A stretch of DNA of 64,000 bases from Pseudo-nitzschia pungens (taxonomy: Eukaryota > Bacillariophyta > Bacillariophyceae > Bacillariales > Bacillariaceae), in the NCBI GenBank assembly GCA_037355855.1, contig CM074763.1, positions 868,001-932,000 of the forward strand, in the 5' to 3' direction. Under the pieces are notes generated by a model, which did not search any database, was not told where the DNA came from, and was given only the letters and a program-made list of their open reading frames with translations. Made by a program: the position numbers and the translations under genes. Position 1 is the first letter of the stretch, and every line of letters begins with the position of its first letter. Positions 1 through 10,700 of this stretch are shown one piece after another.

Positions 1-534
1 CCCCTGGACGAACGATCGTGGAGTCCCAGTCGAAAGATCACGATCATCGTCCTGTTTTCGTCCATGGGCTTTTTCGGAAGCTCCTGCGCCGCGGCCATTA
101 CCAAAAATTTCGGTGCCCTGTCCATGTCCATCACATCGGTGTCCCGAAAAGCCACCACGCTGTTTCTCTCCTTTTTGATTTTTGACAACGAGTGCACCTA
201 TCAACACTTTGTGGGAATAATAATATTCATTTCGGCCCTGACCACGAAATCAATCCGGAGGAAAAACAAAAAACGAAAGCCCGCCATTTATCGCCGGGCC
301 TCCACCATGGACCTGGAGCTGGGAGGGAGCGGAAGGGGCGGAAGGAGTGACAGAACGGATCGCTCGTCATCCGCCGGCTCCATCGAGAGCTTCGAGACAG
401 TGGATGCGGCTGCGACCCAGGGGAACGGCAACTACAACAGCCGCCGGAAAGAAGTTTCGTCGAAACGCACAACCGCAAAGGAACGACCCAATGCAAGTCC
501 CAAGATATCGAGATCACGGTATCACGTTGTATAG
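1..534 (+). CDS. UAA/SLC35B-type nucleotide-sugar transporter, C-terminal part
   Basis: The frame is open from base 1 to a TAG at 532-534, so only the last part of the gene is here and the N-terminus lies off the left edge. The visible protein has two hydrophobic segments. The first contains GSSCAAAITKNFGALS and ends in SVSRKATTLFLSFLIFDN; the second is FVGIIIFISAL. This order (conserved K-x-F/S-A-L, then S-x-x-R-K-A-x-T, then an aromatic-rich last helix) is typical of the C-terminal end of the UAA family of Golgi/ER nucleotide-sugar or PAPS antiporters. A basic stretch (KSIRRKNKKRK) and a long Ser/Arg-rich cytosolic tail follow. The substrate cannot be judged from this fragment. The family call is fairly safe and the subfamily is not. 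Confidence 0.75.
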   Translation, partial: PLDERSWSPSRKITIIVLFSSMGFFGSSCAAAITKNFGALSMSITSVSRKATTLFLSFLIFDNECTYQHFVGIIIFISALTTKSIRRKNKKRKPAIYRRASTMDLELGGSGRGGRSDRTDRSSSAGSIESFETVDAAATQGNGNYNSRRKEVSSKRTTAKERPNASPKISRSRYHVV

Positions 535-582
535 AGGACAACGCTCGGTGACCGCGGTCTGTGTGTCGACGAAAGAAGGAAG

Positions 583-608
583 GAACGAACGAACGAACGA
601 ACGAACAA
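583..608. repeat. GAAC microsatellite
   Basis: Five to six consecutive GAAC units just downstream of the transporter stop codon. Simple-sequence repeat. Confidence 0.85.
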
Positions 609-1005
609 GCAAACCAATACGGTGAAATGAATCCATACGAAAATTAACTCCACGTAGATCATTCCTGTTATTTGTTCTGTCCATGGTATAAAACAATGTT
701 TGCGCAAAACCATTACTGTATAGTAACGCGATACGGTGTTGGAAACCGTGTCTGCCAATCACCAAAGCGTAAGTGTAACCCCGTCAAATGGTTCAAAGAT
801 GACAGCGACGTTTCGGTATCGAGGACCATCAAGCATTGCTCTTCTCGTCCCATTCGCCAAATCTCCTCGTGTGGTGCGAGATGACACAACATACATAATT
901 GCAAGGTGAAGAGTTATGTACCGGTATGTCCTAGTTACATTATCCTAACAACAAAAATCAATCTCTAATAACCAGTCGCTTTATTGTCGTTGTAATTATG
1001 TACGT

Positions 1006-1156
1006 AGTATTGTTTTTCTAATTGCATTAAAAGAGATGAAGCATGGCCACACTTGCCATGACATGCGTTGTGAGTGTTGGAAGTATTGTTTTTCTAATTG
1101 CATTAAAAGAGATGAAGCACGGCCACACTTGCCATGACATGCGTTGTTAGTGTTGG
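1006..1156. repeat. 75-bp tandem duplication
   Basis: Two adjacent copies (1006-1080 and 1082-1156) begin AGTATTGTTTTTCTAATTGC and end GTGTTGG. They differ at only two positions (T/C in the ATGAAGCA-GGCC part, G/T in the GCGTTGT-AGTG part) and are separated by one extra A. The high identity implies a recent duplication. No coding frame runs through it. Confidence 0.9.
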
Positions 1157-1383
1157 GACTCTTGTAGCGTGATCGCGTGCACGCTAGTCAAGGGAAGACA
1201 AGAAAGACCATTGTTGCAGAAGTGAGTTTGCTGTTTTGATAAAGAGATTAATGGGCCTGTCCCTGCAATAGATGCTCCGGTGTTTTTTTTTTCGATTGAT
1301 TGGTTGATTCACCACCCTGATGCTTTGAAAATAAAGAAATAATGTGAGAGAAGACCAAGCACGTCTTCCTGTGTAAGGACTGT

Positions 1384-2895
1384 CTAGTATTCGTACGCGG
1401 TACCAGTGAACGATTCTCTTCGATGGGCAAAGCCAAATCCCCGACTTTTTCGATACGTTCCATCGTCATAATATATTTCTTCCGCACCTTGTTCGTTATT
1501 AAGTTGTTCAGTGACCATTGTAGGTTCGTAGTACCCTTGGTAATCATAAGAATGTCCTGCTCGTTGCTGATTTTGTTGTTGGTAGTATTGTTCGACAGTA
1601 GGTTCTGTCGGTACTGCTGTTGTCGTTTGTACGTGCTGCTGGGCGTATTGATAACCATGAGTGGTTGGTTCCGTTGCTACCGCTGTCGCTGTTTGTACGT
1701 GCTGCTGGGCGTATTGATAACCATGAGTGGTTGGTTCCGTTGCTACCGCTGTCGCTGTTTGTACGTGCTGCTGGGCGTATTGATAACCATGAGCGGTTGG
1801 TTCCGTTGCTACCGCTGTCGCTGTTTGCACGTGTTGCTGGGCGTATTGATATCCATGAGCGGTTGGTTCTGTTGCTACCGCTGCAGCCGTTTGCACGTGG
1901 TGCTGGGCGTATTGATATCCATGAGCGGTTGGTTCTGTTGCTACCGCTGCAGCCGTTTGCACGTGGTGCTGGGCGTATTGATAGTCCTGGTGTTGTTGTG
2001 GTTGCTGCACATTCGTATATCCAGCTGCCGATGCAGTTGGTTGTGAAGGATCTGTTTGAGTATGCGGTTGAGGGATAGAGTACGTCTCGAAAGTCTCTGC
2101 ATGCGATGCATGAGCTGTTTGAGTCGCATGCCCTGTTGTTGTTGACGGTGATGTTTCCGATGGTGATACAAACTCGGATTGATGATATTCAATTGTTGGT
2201 TGTGAATTGTCTTGGAGCTGTGGTTGCGGATGGTCCTTTAGCCTTTGCTCGTATTCGGGAATGGGAGTCTCTTGCCGAGGAGAAGAAGAATCCGAAGAAC
2301 CATCTTTCACGTCGATGATTTCAGTTGGATCCAAGTCCTCAGGATCTATATACAAAGTCGTACCGACTGCTACACCCTCTTCTCGCTGCTGCGATTTGAG
2401 CTCTTGTTCAAAGGCGGTATTCCCATTGGAACCATCGGCTCCTTCTTCGTTTGCGTACTTCACGGCCTTTACAATGCGTTTGTATTGTTCCGGCGTTACG
2501 ACGCCTTCCTCGTCAAGCAGAGAGACTTCTCCGGTTTTTTTGTTGTATTGAATCTCCACCAGAGAGGCTTTCGGAACAAAGGCAGGATCATTGGTTTGCT
2601 GTTCCCCATTCGCTCCGACACCAAATGCTGTGTAGTGGTGCCGGACAATATCCTCCTCGTCGTAGGTGAATTGGACCCCCGGCGATGGCCTGGACTTGGG
2701 AGGAGCGTAGGAATTTTCAGAAAAGGAAGAATCAGGCCGATGGTTCCTCGTCTGTTTCTTTCGTCGAGTACTTGGTTTCCAGCTATTGTTTAGGGGGTCA
2801 AAGGTATACGAGGATACCAGATGCATAGTCGTGCGTGCACCGATGGCCAGCAAGAAGGCCAGCTTCACAAGTGTTGATATGTGGTAAGCCTTCAT
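1384..2895 (-). CDS. secreted Q/H/T-rich protein with 22-residue tandem repeats
   Basis: A single exon of 503 codons. The N-terminus has a hydrophobic leader (LVKLAFLLAIGA, residues about 10-21) consistent with a signal peptide. A middle part (about residues 85-175) contains a more conserved-looking stretch, VEIQYNKKTGEVSLLDEEG. The C-terminal half holds six tandem copies of a 22-residue unit (YQYAQ-HV-QTA-AVATEPT-HG), encoded by a 66-bp DNA repeat with copies starting at 1625, 1691, 1757, 1823, 1889 and 1955. Composition is rich in Gln, His, Thr, Pro and Tyr with no Cys clusters. I do not recognise the family. The leader and repeats suggest an extracellular or cell-wall protein, but this is inference. 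Confidence 0.7.
   Translation of the reverse strand: MKAYHISTLVKLAFLLAIGARTTMHLVSSYTFDPLNNSWKPSTRRKKQTRNHRPDSSFSENSYAPPKSRPSPGVQFTYDEEDIVRHHYTAFGVGANGEQQTNDPAFVPKASLVEIQYNKKTGEVSLLDEEGVVTPEQYKRIVKAVKYANEEGADGSNGNTAFEQELKSQQREEGVAVGTTLYIDPEDLDPTEIIDVKDGSSDSSSPRQETPIPEYEQRLKDHPQPQLQDNSQPTIEYHQSEFVSPSETSPSTTTGHATQTAHASHAETFETYSIPQPHTQTDPSQPTASAAGYTNVQQPQQHQDYQYAQHHVQTAAAVATEPTAHGYQYAQHHVQTAAAVATEPTAHGYQYAQQHVQTATAVATEPTAHGYQYAQQHVQTATAVATEPTTHGYQYAQQHVQTATAVATEPTTHGYQYAQQHVQTTTAVPTEPTVEQYYQQQNQQRAGHSYDYQGYYEPTMVTEQLNNEQGAEEIYYDDGTYRKSRGFGFAHRRESFTGTAYEY
1625..2020 (-). repeat. 66-bp coding tandem repeat, six units
   Basis: Units of exactly 66 bp, each coding 22 residues, inside the secreted protein at 1384-2895. 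The three units nearest the 3' end of the gene are almost identical; the outer ones carry substitutions such as QQHV to QHHV. The in-frame unit length means copy number can change without breaking the protein. Confidence 0.9.
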
Positions 2896-4765
2896 TCTTC
2901 TAACTCATTCACAAAACACACTTGCGCTTCACCTTCTGAGATTCTTGAAACGAGACGCTCACGGAGAGATCGATGGCTCTGTCTCCAAACTATGCCACAA
3001 GCCAGGTTTTGTCGAGTCTTAGTGTTTTTGTCGACGTTGAAGGTCGAAAGTGTGAAGGGTGGTTAGTACGAATGTGGAACACAAGCGGGCGAGTCAAAGA
3101 AAAGTGTGGGAAAATTGGGGTAATCGATGTCAACGGCCTAATATCGGGAAAACTACTAGGGAATACGAAGTAATGCACAACATACGGACTGAACTTTAAG
3201 AAAGAAAGGCGGCACCTCTACCGCACTGCAAATCGAAGAAATTCATGCCGTTGCGTGTGCAACACGTTTAGCGTGTCATGGCATTGAATTCTTTTTCCTT
3301 ACGTTGAAGAAACGGCGAGTACGTAACGTAGAATCAAATACTGTTTAGTTAGCACTGCGGCGAACACGAAAATTATTTATCTTACGTCAATGAGGTGTAT
3401 CCTCGAAAGACCCCTAAAAATCAAAAATGACGTGCGACAAGGAAGGTCAGGCCGGCGCGATGAATGACGTTGTCTGGTTCGATTTGAAAATTCGCGGCAT
3501 ATTTATATCATTATTATTATTTACTTGTATTTGGATAACTTACCTAATACGAGTAAGGATTACGGTAAGGTAACTCGTAAGGTTAAGTTACCGGTAATTA
3601 CCTACAGAATAAAAAGACAAAACTCACACCAAGCCAACTGAATTTCTTCGAAACACCATAACCTTATTCTACCGGTACATATGAAAGATACGTAAGATTC
3701 AACGCAGGAAAGGAATTTTTATGATTCTCCGACACTTTCGAGCTGATTAAAATAGTGAGGTTAACTTACCGTACACTCTTGTGCAGCGGTGTACGGTACA
3801 GAACGATGGATCGGAATCGTGCGTACACATGAAAAATCTGAAACAAACGCAGTTTTTCACGTCACTTTTTCCGTTTTTTTCGACTACGAGTCCGAGTTAG
3901 ACTTTTGTTGGGGTTGTTTTTGTTGGGATTGACTGAATACAAAGCGGAGGAAAAACGAGACGTTCCCCTGTTTGCCATGGTGGCGTTGGAGGAAGTTGAA
4001 AATATGGTACCCTGACGAGATCTATTCACTCAAAACAAACTTATATGCAAGAACGATGTGTACAGTGTACACCATGGATATCTCCATTACTGAATGAATC
4101 GTACCTCTCTTAAAAGAGGGATGCATGGAAGAATTTGATTCACCTTACTCTACAAGTATCACACGATTTCCCAATACTTTTCGATGAATTCAGAGCTCCA
4201 TGCCAAACAAAACATTTATGAGCGGTCGAGATCGGGTCTCGCCGCTGGGCACAGACCAAGCTTGCACTCGCTATGACTTGTATTCACTGTGGCAGATGCG
4301 TTTTCCTTACGACTGTTTGCTGCTACGCAAATAGTTTGTGAGCGACTAGATGGAACTTCCGTGCAGCACTTTGTAGAATCGATGGAACAACATTTCGATG
4401 GATGTGAGAAACAGCTGGATTGAAGCTTGCATCATATATTGTAGCTGGAAGAACGACTTAATCTATAACGTGCTAATTAAAGCTGTTTAATTTGTAGAAT
4501 TAACTTTGAAAGCCGTAGCCGATTTTCCGTGATGGAGAAACATATATTTCTTTCTCACGAATTGCATTCTTCGTTGCCAACAGCTTCGTTGGAAACATTC
4601 AAGTACTGTTGTGCTTTCCGTCGTCTGTCTATTACCCTTAGCAATCGTAGCCTGGTTTGTAATGAAAACACTAACTGTGCGATTGATCCACTATGGATAT
4701 CATAGCTTTTTCGTTGCCGAACTTATTCGATACATGTCAAGTGTGATATTTTACTTTTGCGGAGT
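2896..4765. other. long AT-rich spacer
   Basis: About 1.9 kb between two minus-strand genes. It serves as upstream sequence of the repeat protein at 1384-2895 and as downstream sequence of the giant gene. The only frames are short and domainless. The part near 3530-3620 and 3740-3800 is rich in GTAAGG/GGTAAC/ACGGTA words like other spacers here. Confidence 0.55.
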
Positions 4766-7700
4766 CTATAACTCAGTATATAAGCTATCACTGAGATGAC
4801 GGACACCATCGCACATGACGTCTGCCGAACAAGGAAGCATATACACGAAAGAACAGGTTCCTTGCCTCGCATTTCCACATCTGTTTCTTTTCGACGAAGA
4901 AGAAATAGTATCATTGCTGACGTAAACTTCGATTTCGGCTGTATGTGTTCGAGGATCGCAAGCTGCTGCCAAGGTATTCGGATACAATGCACCGGATGAT
5001 AACGAATTGAGGGACTGACACTGTCTCCCCGATCCATCGCCTCTGTCGTAGTATAAGTCAATGTTGTCCATCGTTGCTGGCCAATTATTTTGAAAAGAAA
5101 AGCGAACTTCATTCGATCCAGAATCGTCTACTTCTTCGATAGTAAATGGTTGGGAGGATGTGTCGCACATGGGATCTCCGCCTGCGTCTGTTTCCAGTGT
5201 CAGGACGCCACCGTAGCATTCTGGGTCTTCTTTTTCATCACGGAACGGTCGATTTTCTTTAGAGAACACCTCTGCTGCTTCAGAAAATAGTTCTATACTT
5301 CCGCATATTGATGTACATGGCAGCTACGTACAGATTATTGGAAAGATACATCGACGCATGTGAGAATGTAACGAACAGAAATTTGCTCCTGATAAAGTAC
5401 ACAAGAAATCCGACAATAATCTACTTACTTCAAAATAGTATGCAACGACACCCTCCTCGTCGCTGTCAGGTGGTCTGCACTCCTCACATTCTTCCAGTGT
5501 TATCTCATTGTCAAAATAAAGGAAGATACCAACATCAGTCCAACCATCATAACACTCAAGATCCTTAGTCACCGTATCCTTGTAAGAAAAGTCTGAAACA
5601 GCTTCACAGACACTTTCGTGGGTACCAGAGTGATAGTGGATGAAGAACGTCAAATTCACATTTTCAGACCATAATTGGGAAATTTCTGTGATATTGAACA
5701 AGAAATGAGATGTAAGGTCAAAAGAGAGGACTTGCAACTAAAAACAAGACTCTGTATGACGCGTTCGGAATATGGTTACTCACCAATGGTTATATTTGTT
5801 GTTTCGCCTTTGATGATCTTCATAAAGTCTTCAGGCAAAGGCTCGTGCGAACCAATTTGGTCGATGATATCTTCTTCTGTTATACCATACAAGTCATAAC
5901 AGTCTGTAGGTGCTTGTGAAGTAATCGGTGCCCCAGATGGAGCTGGAGTAAGGCGGGTCTCAATTGGTTCAAAAGGGGCACAAATTGGGGCACAGGGCAG
6001 CTATCGAAGGCAAATTGGAGTAAGGAAGAAATGCAGATCGCCATATTGTATTGTTAGAATCCAATTGGCAAGGTAGTAGAGTAACAGATTATTTGCAATC
6101 CTTACCTCAAAATAGTATGCGATGACACCCTCCTCGTCGCTGTCAGGTGGTTTGCACTCTTCACATTCTTCCAGTGTTATCTCATTGTCAAAATAAAGGA
6201 AGATACCAACATCAGTCCAACCATCATAGCACTCAAGGTCTTTCGTCAGTGTATCCCTGTAGGAGAAGTCTGAAACAGCTTCACAGACACTTTCATGGGT
6301 ACCTGAGTGATAATGGATGAAGAAAGTTAGATTTAGTTCTACAGACCAAAGTTGGGAAATTTCTTGGAGTTAATAGAAAATGATGAAAGAAGAATAGTTG
6401 AGACTTCAGGAGCAGGCAACAAAATGTTATCAAAATTCTACATCAAATCTTCAACTTACCAATCGTTATATTTGTATTTTCACCGTTGATGATTTTGATA
6501 GCATTATGCGGAATAGGTTCCTCAGAACCAACTTGGTCGATAATATCTTCCTTCGTTATACCATACAAATCATAACAGTCTGTAGGCGCTTGTGAAGTAA
6601 TAGGTGCCCTAGATGGAGCTGGAGTAAGTTGCGTCTCGATTGGTTCGAAAAGGGGCACAAATTGGGGCGCATGGTAGCTTTCAAAAATCAGAAGAAAGAA
6701 CACAACCAAAGTGTCAACAAAGTGAATGATTTTGAAAGACCAAACAATTTTTTTTCAGAAATTGCTCGAAGAGTTATGGGACTAACCTCAAAATAGTATG
6801 CAACGACACCCTCCTCGTCGCTGTCAGGTGGTCTGCACTCCTCACATTCTTCCAGTGTTATCTCATTGTCAAAATAAAGGAAGATACCAACATCAGTCCA
6901 ACCATCATAACACTCAAGGTCCTTAGTCACCGTATCCTTGTAAGAAAAGTCTGAAACAGCTTCACAGACACTTTCGTGGGTACCAGAGTGATAGTGGATG
7001 AAGAACGTCAAATTCACATTTTCCGACCACAGCTGCGAAATTTCTAGAAGGAAAAAAAGACGAGAGATACGTTAGTTACTTGTTTCCATCGATAACTTTC
7101 AGTGAATTCAACGAAGACATGGAATATTCCCAAATAACTCACCGAGGGTCATGTTTGTATTTTCACCGTTGATGATCTTGATAGCATTATGGGGAATAGG
7201 TTCTTCGGGACCAACTTGGTCGATGATATCTTCTTCTGTTATACCATATAAATCATAGCAATTTGTTGGTTGAATGCTCTCCATAATCGTAGGAGGAATA
7301 GAATTTGGCATTGCTGTAGGTGGAGCCGGTGTGGGTTCGAGGCTTTCGCAAATTGGTTCACAAGGAAGCTTGAAAAGAAAAACATCATGAGACATAGCCG
7401 AATATTACTCTCCTTCCACGACAAATGCAATTTGGAACTATGCAGAAGACGAAGATTCCTCACCTCAAAATAATATGCGATCACATCTTCCTCGTCAGGT
7501 TCAGGAGGCCTGCACTCTTGACACTCCTCAAAAGTCAACTCATCATTGAAGTAAAGAAAGATACCAACATCAGTCCAACCGTCGTAGCATTCCAAAGACT
7601 TAGTAACTTTTTCTTCAAAAGAGAAGCCCGTCGTGGCTTCACAAACTGTCTCGTGTCGGTCTGAATGATAATGAATGAAAAATGTCAAGTTCACATCTTC

Positions 7701-10700
7701 AGACCATAATTGGGAAATTTCTAGGGGCAGAAACAAGATCAAATGAGACAACAACAGGAAAATATTCTTAGGATTTCACAACTTGGTTACTGGTAGTGCC
7801 AAACTTCGACAATGAAAAGCTTACCGATCGTAACATTTTCGTATTCGCCATGAATGATTTTAATGACGTCTTCAGGAATTGGTTCGTCGGATCCGATTTG
7901 GTTTATTATGTCATTCTCAGTGATTCCAAGCAAGTCGTAGCAGTCTGTCGGTTGATAGCTCTGAATAGTAGGCGGGGTTGTTGTAGGGTAAGGTGTGACT
8001 TCGGTAGGGGTAGGTGGATTATAACCCACAGTAGGTGGTGGTCGAACTCCTTCAAGGCAAGATTTCACCCCACAAACTCCACCTGGGCCTTCAAATTTGA
8101 TCGTCACAAAATCGACATGGGGTACGTCAACCACGATATCTTGGATTTGATTTACGCCGGGCTTGATCGGAATTTCGGTAACCACATCATCTGAACGCAC
8201 AAAAATGGTTCCTCCAAGCTCGACGTTGAATAATTCAAACTGAAAAAAATCATCAGTTGTATTGGTGAAGTTGAACGTGATATTTCCTCCGTCCGACTTC
8301 GAGAGTGGTGTGAGAGCATTATTTTCTTGAACTATGAGGCATGTATCGACTCCATCATTCACAAAGTTTGGATCGAAGTTTTCGTATAAATCGTGCAACT
8401 GGGTATGCATGTAACGAGCTGCGTTGATTATCCCAGTGTGGGCATCACTGTCAGAATATGCATTCACAATGAAACCGTGTTCCAAGAACACGAACGGATT
8501 AGCAAAGTAAGCTGCCCCCCCTCCACAGTCGAAGCAAATATTATTGTTCACGTTGTCAAAAGTAGAGAGTGTGAGAGATTTTCCATCAACTTCTGTAACT
8601 ACTTCAATTAATAGCCGTCCTTGTTGGAACAGGGGAAGAGTAGTTGTCCAACCTGAGTTGTCTTGAAATAATTCAACTGAAGTAGTTTCCACCAAAACTC
8701 GTTGACTCGGAGCCAAAATCGAAACAATCGAGTCCCCTGTGACAATTTCACCACCTTCTAATTTCACTGTGACAGTAATCTCTGACGAACCAAGAGATGT
8801 ACAAATAGATTCGATTTCGACGACGCCAATAGCCTGTCCAATCTCGTCAAACAAAGAAACATTTCTTGGAAGCAAGATTTCTTGATTCTCATCAAAACAT
8901 GACACAAAATCCGTAGGGATACCAGAACCATCTTTATTAAAGTGAACGAAGTCATCTTCGCAAATCAACACGTTCGATGGAGGGTACGTGGATTCAGGAA
9001 GTTCTGTAGGGGGCTCTTCCGATGGAGGTTCCGACGGAGGAAGCTCCGATGGAGGAAGCTCGGATGGGGGTTCATAAGATGGAGGAAACTCCGATGGAGG
9101 CTCATAAGTTGGGGGTTGTTCTGAAGGAGGCTGTTCAGATGGAGGTTGCTCTGATGGAGGTTCATACGATGGAGGAAGCTCTGATGGGGGTTCATAAGAC
9201 GGGGGCTCCTCTGATGGAGGTTGCTCTGATGGAGGTTCATAAGTTGGGGGCTGATCTGAAGGAGGCTGTTCAGATGGAGGCTGCTCAGACGGAGGCTGCT
9301 CTGATGGAGGTTCATACGATGGAGGAAGCTCCGATGGGGGTTCATAAGACGGGGGCTCCTCTGATGGAGGTTGCTCTGATGGAGGCTCATAAGTTGGAGG
9401 CTGTTCTGAAGGAGGCTGTTCAGATGGAGGCTGCTCAGATGGAGGTTCATACGATGGAGGAAGCTCCGATGGGGGTTCATAAGACGGGGGCTCCTCTGAT
9501 GGAGGTTGCTCTGATGGAGGCTCATAAGTTGGAGGCTGTTCTGAAGGAGGCTGTTCAGATGGAGGCTGCTCAGATGGAGGTTCATACGATGGAGGAAGCT
9601 CCGATGGGGGTTCATAAGACGGGGGCTCCTCTGATGGAGGTTGCTCTGATGGAGGCTCATAAGTTGGGGGTTGTTCTGATGGAGGCTGCTCTGACGGAGG
9701 TTCATATGATGGTGGTTGCTCAGATGGGGGCTGCTCAGATGGGGGCTGCTCGGATGGAGGTTCATACGATGGAGGAAGCTCCGATGGGGGTTCATAAGAC
9801 GGGGGCTCCTCTGACGGAGGATCATAAGTTGGGGGTTGTTCTGATGGAGGCTGCTCTGACGGAGGCTCATACGATGGAGGCTGCTCGGATGGAGGCTCCT
9901 CCGATGGAGGTTCATACGATGGAGGAAGCTCTGATGGAGGTTCATAAGACGGGGGCTCCTCTGATGGAGGTTGCTCTGATGGAGGTTCATAAGATGGGGG
10001 TTGTTCTGATGGAGGCTGCTCTGACGGAGGTTCATACGATGGTGGTTGCTCGGATGGAGGCTCCTCCGATGGAGGTTCATACGATGGAGGAAGCTCTGAT
10101 GGAGGTTCATAAGACGGGGGCTCCTCTGATGGAGGTTGCTCTGATGGAGGTTCATAAGATGGGGGTTGTTCTGATGGAGGCTGCTCTGACGGAGGTTCAT
10201 ACGATGGTGGTTGCTCGGATGGAGGCTGCTCAGATGGAGGTTCATACGATGGAGGAAGCTCTGATGGAGGTTCATAAGACGGGGGCTCCTCTGATGGAGG
10301 TTGCTCTGATGGAGGTTCATAAGTTGGAGGTTGTTCTGATGGAGGCTGCTCTGACGGAGGTTCATACGATGGAGGCTGCTCTGACGGAGGTTCATACGAT
10401 GGAGGCTGCTCGGATGGGGGCTGCTCGAATGGAGGCTCCTCCGATGGAGGTTCATACGATGGAGGAAGCTCTGATGGAGGTTCATAAGACGGGGGCTCCT
10501 CTGATGGAGGTTCATACGATGGAGGTTGCTCAAATGGGGGCTGCTCGGATGGGGGCTGTTCAGATGGAGGCTTCTCCGATGGAGGTTGCTCTGATGGAGG
10601 TTCATACGATGGAGGTTGCTCAGATGGGGGCTGCTCGGATGGGGGCTGCTCAGATGGAGGCTGCTCTGAGGGAGGTTGCTCGGATGGAGGCTGCTCTGAC

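Larger units (their letters stand above)
535..1383. other. spacer between two 3' ends
   Basis: Convergent spacer. It contains a short GAAC tetranucleotide run near 583-608 and a 75-bp tandem duplication (listed separately). No convincing coding region is seen; the short frames here have no recognisable domains and overlap one another. Confidence 0.6.

Noticed and set aside
1423..2793. Plus-strand frames of 152-207 codons opposite the secreted repeat protein
   Set aside because: Antisense shadows of the 66-bp repeats. The minus-strand frame has a signal peptide and a full-length single exon.
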